A stretch of DNA of 64,000 bases from an uncultured beta proteobacterium (lineage in GTDB: Bacteria; Pseudomonadota; Gammaproteobacteria; Burkholderiales; SG8-41), in assembly GCA_903933915.1 (NCBI GenBank), contig CAIZLW010000244.1, positions 1 through 64,000 on the forward strand, in the 5' to 3' direction. A program made the translations under genes and the position numbers. Shown here one piece after another: positions 60,667 to 64,000 of the stretch. Under the pieces are notes generated by a model. It did no database searches, had not been told where the DNA came from, and was given only the letters and a program-made list of their open reading frames with translations. Numbering within the stretch: position 1 is the stretch's first letter; every line of letters starts with the position of its first letter.

Positions 60667-60692
60667 GATATCAACTTCTAAGATTTCACAAA

Positions 60693-61388
60693 ATGGCCGC
60701 TACCGTCAAAACCATCCCCCTGCTCAGTGAGCGCGCGTATGAACGCGTGAAACACGACATCATCTGCTGCCTGTTCGCGCCGGGAAGCGAAATCTCCGAG
60801 GCCCGGTTGTGCGCCCAGTACAAACTGGGCAAGGCGCCGGTGCGCATGGCGCTGTCGCGTCTGGCCCATGACGGTCTGGTGCGCGCGATCCCGCGCCGCG
60901 GCTACATGGTCACCCCGGTCACGCTGAAAGACATCCAGGACGTTTTCGAACTGCGGCTGCTGCTGGAACCGCCGGCCGCGAGACTCGCCGCCGGCAAGGT
61001 GGATGCCAAACGCCTGCGCCTGCTCGACGAAATCTGCCGTGCTGGCTACCAGTCCGATGAACCCAAAAGCATCGCGCGCTTTCTGGAAGCCAACAAGGAA
61101 TTCCATGTGGCAATTGCGCAGGCGGCGGACAATACCCGCTTGGTGCATTCGATCGATCAGTTGCTCGACGAAATGACCCGACTGCTGCATCTGGGCCTCG
61201 GCGTGCGCAACCGGTCCCGGGAAATGCAGCACGAACATCGCACGCTGCTGCGCGCGCTGGTGCGCGGCGACGGCACGATGGCGGAACAGATCTGCCGCGA
61301 ACAGATTGAAACCGCCCGCGACATGGTGCTCAAAGCCATCATGAACAGCAGCGCCGTGATGAATTTTGCGCTCACCGCCGACGCCTGA
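60693..61388 (+). CDS. GntR family transcriptional regulator (FCD subfamily)
   Basis: The 231-residue protein has an N-terminal winged helix (LSERAYERVKHDIICCLFAP, then LGKAPVRMALSRLAHDGLVR and RRGYMVTPV) and a C-terminal helical FCD ligand domain (DVFELRLLLEPPAARLAAGK, FHVAIAQAADNTRLVHSIDQ, EHRTLLRALVRGD), with Asp, His and His residues suitable for metal/ligand binding. FCD regulators usually repress catabolic genes and release DNA upon binding an organic acid. It is divergent from the MFS-MFS-MFS-TSUP-TSUP operon and two bases upstream of a thiol dioxygenase gene, so it likely controls both. Confidence 0.93.
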   Translation: MAATVKTIPLLSERAYERVKHDIICCLFAPGSEISEARLCAQYKLGKAPVRMALSRLAHDGLVRAIPRRGYMVTPVTLKDIQDVFELRLLLEPPAARLAAGKVDAKRLRLLDEICRAGYQSDEPKSIARFLEANKEFHVAIAQAADNTRLVHSIDQLLDEMTRLLHLGLGVRNRSREMQHEHRTLLRALVRGDGTMAEQICREQIETARDMVLKAIMNSSAVMNFALTADA

Positions 61389-61390
61389 CC

Positions 61391-61891
61391 ATGCAAACGC
61401 CGCTGCAACAATTGGTCCATCGTCTTGACGCCGCGGTTGCCGCCCCGCAGGAGGGCCTGCCGGACGCCGTGACTGCCGCCCTGGGCGAGGCTGTAGCAGC
61501 CGGTGCATGGCTGTTGCCTGAACAACAGCGCGCCAGCCATGACCATTACGCCCGACACGTGATTTATGCCGACCCCGAAGACCGCTACACCATCGTCTCG
61601 ATTGCCTGGGGCAGCGGCCAGCAAAGCCCCATCCACGGACACCACACCTGGTGCGGCGTGGCGGTCTACCGTGGCACGGTGGTCGAAACGTTCTACGAAA
61701 CCGCCGGCAATAATGCCCCGCCCCGCGCACTGCGCAGCACGGTACGGTGGCCCGGCACACTGAGCTTTGATGCCGACCTCACCGGCGTGCACCGCATCGC
61801 CAATACCACACAGGATGTGGCGGTTTCCATTCATGTTTACGGCGTCGGCGGAGCACGCATCGCCACCGACGTCAACCGCGTTTTGGGTTAG
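61391..61891 (+). CDS. Cysteine dioxygenase-type thiol dioxygenase (cupin), second paralogue
   Basis: The 166-residue protein starts two bases after the GntR stop. Iron ligands are His82 and His84 (GQQSPIHGHHTWCGVAVYRG) and His134 (GVHRIANTTQ). The Ser-His-Tyr triad is S146, H148 and Y150 (VAVSIHVYGVGG). It is shorter than the paralogue at 33866 and lacks the same flanking sequence, so it probably has a different thiol substrate. Product would be a sulfinate. Its link with a regulator and opposite TauE/SafE exporters suggests organosulfur detoxification or use. Confidence 0.88.
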   Translation: MQTPLQQLVHRLDAAVAAPQEGLPDAVTAALGEAVAAGAWLLPEQQRASHDHYARHVIYADPEDRYTIVSIAWGSGQQSPIHGHHTWCGVAVYRGTVVETFYETAGNNAPPRALRSTVRWPGTLSFDADLTGVHRIANTTQDVAVSIHVYGVGGARIATDVNRVLG

Positions 61892-61991
61892 GCGAATCGC
61901 GGATCAGGATTCATAATTACACTGTTGCCGAAGCGCACTCCGCGCTTGCCCCCGGCACAGCCTCACCAATATCACCCAACGGAGAAATGCA

Positions 61992-62996
61992 ATGAAAGCA
62001 GTCGTCCTTCGCGAACACGGCGGTCTCGACAAACTGGAATACGTGACCGACTTTCCCGATCCCACGGTCTGCGAAGGCCATGTCGTCATCCGGGTTAAAG
62101 CCACCTCGTTCAACTATCACGATGTATTCACGGTGCGCGGCATGCCCGGCATCAAGGTGCCGTTCCCGATGATCATCGGCCTTGACTTGGCCGGCGAAAT
62201 CCTCGAAGTCGGTGCCGGCGTCACGGGCTGGAAAGCTGGAGACCGCGTTCTGGTCAATCCGCTGAACAAGAAAAAAGGCCTGATGGGCGAAATGATGCAT
62301 GGCGGCCTCGCCGAAAAATGCCTGGTTTCCGCTGATCAGCTGATCAAGATGCCGGACAACGTCAGTTTTGAGCAGGCCGCTTCGCTGCCCGTGGCCTACG
62401 GCACCGCCCACCGCATGATCATCACCCACAACACCATCAAGAAGGGCGACAAGGTGCTGGTACTGGGCGCCAGCGGCGGGGTCGGCACCGGCTGTGTGCT
62501 GCTCGCCAAGATGCTCGGCGCGGAAGTCATTGCCTGTGCATCCAGCGCCGACAAGATCCAGCGCCTCAAGGACCTGGGCGCCGATCACGTGATCAACTAC
62601 AAGGAAACCGACTTCTCGAAGTGGGCTGTCGAGAAATTCGGCAAACCGCAGCGCCGTAACTATGAGGGCGGTGTCGACGTGGTGATCAACTTCACCGGCG
62701 GCGATACCTGGGCGCCGTCGCTGAAATGCGTCAAGCGCGGCGGCAAGATTCTGGTCTGCGGCGCCACTGCTGGCTACGACCCCAAGGAAGACCTGCGCTA
62801 CATCTGGAGCTTCGAACTCCAGGTCGTCGGCTCGAACAGTTTCTACGACGACAACCTGAAAGCACTAATGGATCTGATCCAGGAAGGCAAGATGAAGCCG
62901 GTGATCGACGAAGTGCTGCCGCTGGAAAAAGCCGCGCAGGGTCTGAAGCTGATCGAAGACCGCGAGGTCTTCGGCAAAGTCATCATCACCCCCTGA
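61992..62996 (+). CDS. Zinc-type MDR superfamily oxidoreductase (quinone oxidoreductase-like)
   Basis: The 334-residue protein from ATG 61992 (GGAGAAATGCA region upstream) has MKAVVLREHGGLDKLEYVTD, ATSFNYHDVFTVRGMPGIKV, MIIGLDLAGEILEVGAGVTG, the cofactor loop LVLGASGGVGTGCVLLAKML and FTGGDTWAPSLKCVKRGGKI. The first Asp/His residues (YHDVF) stand where catalytic Zn ligands lie in alcohol dehydrogenases, but cysteine clusters are missing. It likely reduces or oxidises a CoA-linked or aldehyde substrate with NAD(P)H. It precedes an acyl-CoA synthetase gene by ten bases, suggesting a joint pathway. Confidence 0.92.
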   Translation: MKAVVLREHGGLDKLEYVTDFPDPTVCEGHVVIRVKATSFNYHDVFTVRGMPGIKVPFPMIIGLDLAGEILEVGAGVTGWKAGDRVLVNPLNKKKGLMGEMMHGGLAEKCLVSADQLIKMPDNVSFEQAASLPVAYGTAHRMIITHNTIKKGDKVLVLGASGGVGTGCVLLAKMLGAEVIACASSADKIQRLKDLGADHVINYKETDFSKWAVEKFGKPQRRNYEGGVDVVINFTGGDTWAPSLKCVKRGGKILVCGATAGYDPKEDLRYIWSFELQVVGSNSFYDDNLKALMDLIQEGKMKPVIDEVLPLEKAAQGLKLIEDREVFGKVIITP

Positions 62997-63006
62997 ACGG
63001 AAAATC

Positions 63007-64000
63007 ATGGCTGTTCCCCGTCCTGAACCACGGGGTTACCCAGGCAATCTGGGGACCCCGTTCAGCGCGCATGCCGACAGCACACGCGCCGCCCTGATCG
63101 ACCTGCGCGACCCCGGGTCAGCGCGGGAGCACAGCTTTGCCGGTCTCGATGCACAGGCTGATGCTGTTGCGCGCGGACTGATCCGCCGCGGCCTGAAGGC
63201 CGGCGACCGTATCTGCATCCTCTCACTGAACCGCACCGAGTTCGTCACCACCCTGCTCGGTGCGATGCGCGCCGGCGTGATTCCGGTACCGGTCAACATC
63301 AAGTTGGCCGCCGAAACCGTGCGCTACATTGCCGCTGATGCTGGCGCAAGGCTGGCCTTTTGCGAATCGGCATATTGTCATCTGCTTCCGCCTGAATTGC
63401 CCACAATCGCCTTTGATGGCAAGGATGCGTTCGCAGACTTTCTCGACGCCGGTCCGTTCACCCCGGTCGAGCCCGGCCCCGATACCATCGCCATCCAGCC
63501 CTATACCTCGGGCTCGACCGGAAAGCCCAAAGGCGTGCTGCTCAGCCATTACGGCCAGAACTGGAGCCGCCGGATACTGGCGCACACCCGCGGCACCCGC
63601 GAGCAGGACGTCATCCTCGTCGCCGCACCGCTTTATCACAAGAATGCGTTGAACGCGATCAAACAGGGCCTGACTGCCGGCGCCACCCTGGTGCTGATGC
63701 CGCAGTTCAATGTGGAACACTACATTGCAGCGATACAACGCTTTCACTGCACAGTGATTTCCGGCGTGCCGACGATGATCTCGATGCTGCTGGCGCGCAG
63801 GGATCTGCTCGCCAACACCGACACCACGTCGGTGCGCACGGTGATGATGGGCTCGGCGCCCTCCTCGCCGCAGTTGCTGGCCGATATACGCTTGCATTTC
63901 CCCAACGCCGAACCCCTGGTGGTCTACGGCGTGACCGAAGGCGGCCCGGTGCCGCTGGGACCGCATCCTGACAACAAACCGCGCCCGACGGGCTCCATCG
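63007..64000 (+). CDS. AMP-dependent acyl-CoA synthetase/ligase (N-terminal part, runs off right edge)
   Basis: The frame opens at ATG 63007 and stays open to the edge, giving 331 residues of an ANL-superfamily enzyme. Seen are GLDAQADAVARGLIRRGLKA, GDRICILSLNRTEFVTTLLG, AGVIPVPVNIKLAAETVRYI and the P-loop AIQPYTSGSTGKPKGVLLSH. LYHKNALNAIKQGLTAGATL and VVYGVTEGGPVPLGP (A5-like motif) follow. It would adenylate a carboxylic acid and form its CoA thioester. It lies ten bases after the MDR gene. The C-terminal domain is outside the window. Confidence 0.95.
   Translation, partial: MAVPRPEPRGYPGNLGTPFSAHADSTRAALIDLRDPGSAREHSFAGLDAQADAVARGLIRRGLKAGDRICILSLNRTEFVTTLLGAMRAGVIPVPVNIKLAAETVRYIAADAGARLAFCESAYCHLLPPELPTIAFDGKDAFADFLDAGPFTPVEPGPDTIAIQPYTSGSTGKPKGVLLSHYGQNWSRRILAHTRGTREQDVILVAAPLYHKNALNAIKQGLTAGATLVLMPQFNVEHYIAAIQRFHCTVISGVPTMISMLLARRDLLANTDTTSVRTVMMGSAPSSPQLLADIRLHFPNAEPLVVYGVTEGGPVPLGPHPDNKPRPTGSI

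Overview
The window reads as chromosome of a GC-rich betaproteobacterium, most likely Burkholderiales. The main reason is seven separate Bug/TctC-type periplasmic receptors in 43 kb, an expansion typical of that order. Protein-level features such as HtpX, Dtd, SrkA, DUF3025 and a coiled-coil/AsmA-like protein fit this placement. It is an accessory-rich catabolic region: dehydrogenases, CoA-transferases, hydantoinase/oxoprolinase, gamma-glutamyltransferase-like enzymes and many transporters, with a few housekeeping genes in between.

Layout. 1-1.6 kb: 5' part of a type I methylase gene (hsdM) running off the left edge, a gene-poor stretch, and tRNA-Arg(CCT). 1.6-3 kb: a Ser/Thr kinase with a cyclic-nucleotide-binding domain, broken by a perfect 35-bp tandem duplication. 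3.1-9.5 kb: an operon of fused hydantoinase/oxoprolinase, a carboxymuconolactone decarboxylase (CMD)-like protein, a 2-hydroxyacid dehydrogenase and a Bug receptor. 9.5-19.2 kb: an FAD oxidoreductase, two MFS transporters, an AhpD-like protein, an SDR, a TerB-like protein, a PrpF isomerase, an FMN hydroxyacid oxidase and a class II aldolase. 19.2-29.5 kb: a complete tripartite tricarboxylate transporter (TctB-TctA-Bug), two orphan Bug receptors, a 2-hydroxyacid dehydrogenase, a fumarase/ASL-superfamily lyase, an LVIVD-repeat protein and an alpha/beta hydrolase. 29.6-36.2 kb: a CoA-transferase whose A subunit carries an in-frame TGA and whose B subunit lies 1.4 kb away, then CaiB-type CoA-transferase, thiol dioxygenase, enoyl-CoA hydratase-like protein and quinone oxidoreductase. 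36.6-45.1 kb: a 1082-residue coiled-coil/membrane/AsmA-like protein, HtpX, Dtd, DUF3025, a response regulator, a patatin and SrkA. 45.3-53.8 kb: two gamma-glutamyltransferase-like genes with Bug receptors in divergent arrangement, and a gamma-carbonic anhydrase. 53.9-55.3 kb: a probably frameshifted ParA and a tiny membrane protein. 55.3-61.9 kb: three tandem MFS genes plus two tandem TauE/SafE exporters, divergent from a GntR regulator and a second thiol dioxygenase. 62-64 kb: an MDR-type reductase and the start of an acyl-CoA synthetase.

How the parts may work together. Bug receptors and MFS carriers would bring in organic acids, and the neighbouring dehydrogenases, lyases and CoA-transferases would activate and degrade them. 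Two thiol dioxygenases with intact metal-binding His and Ser-His-Tyr residues suggest mercapto-acid metabolism. One overlaps a CaiB-type CoA-transferase; the other sits opposite tandem sulfite-exporter-family genes. That is the most coherent unexplained theme, but substrates cannot be read from sequence.

Three genes carry lesions (35-bp duplication, in-frame TGA, probable 1-nt frameshift), so either recent gene decay or draft-quality sequence must be considered. Positions, alignments and repeat matches were made by eye; no database search was run.
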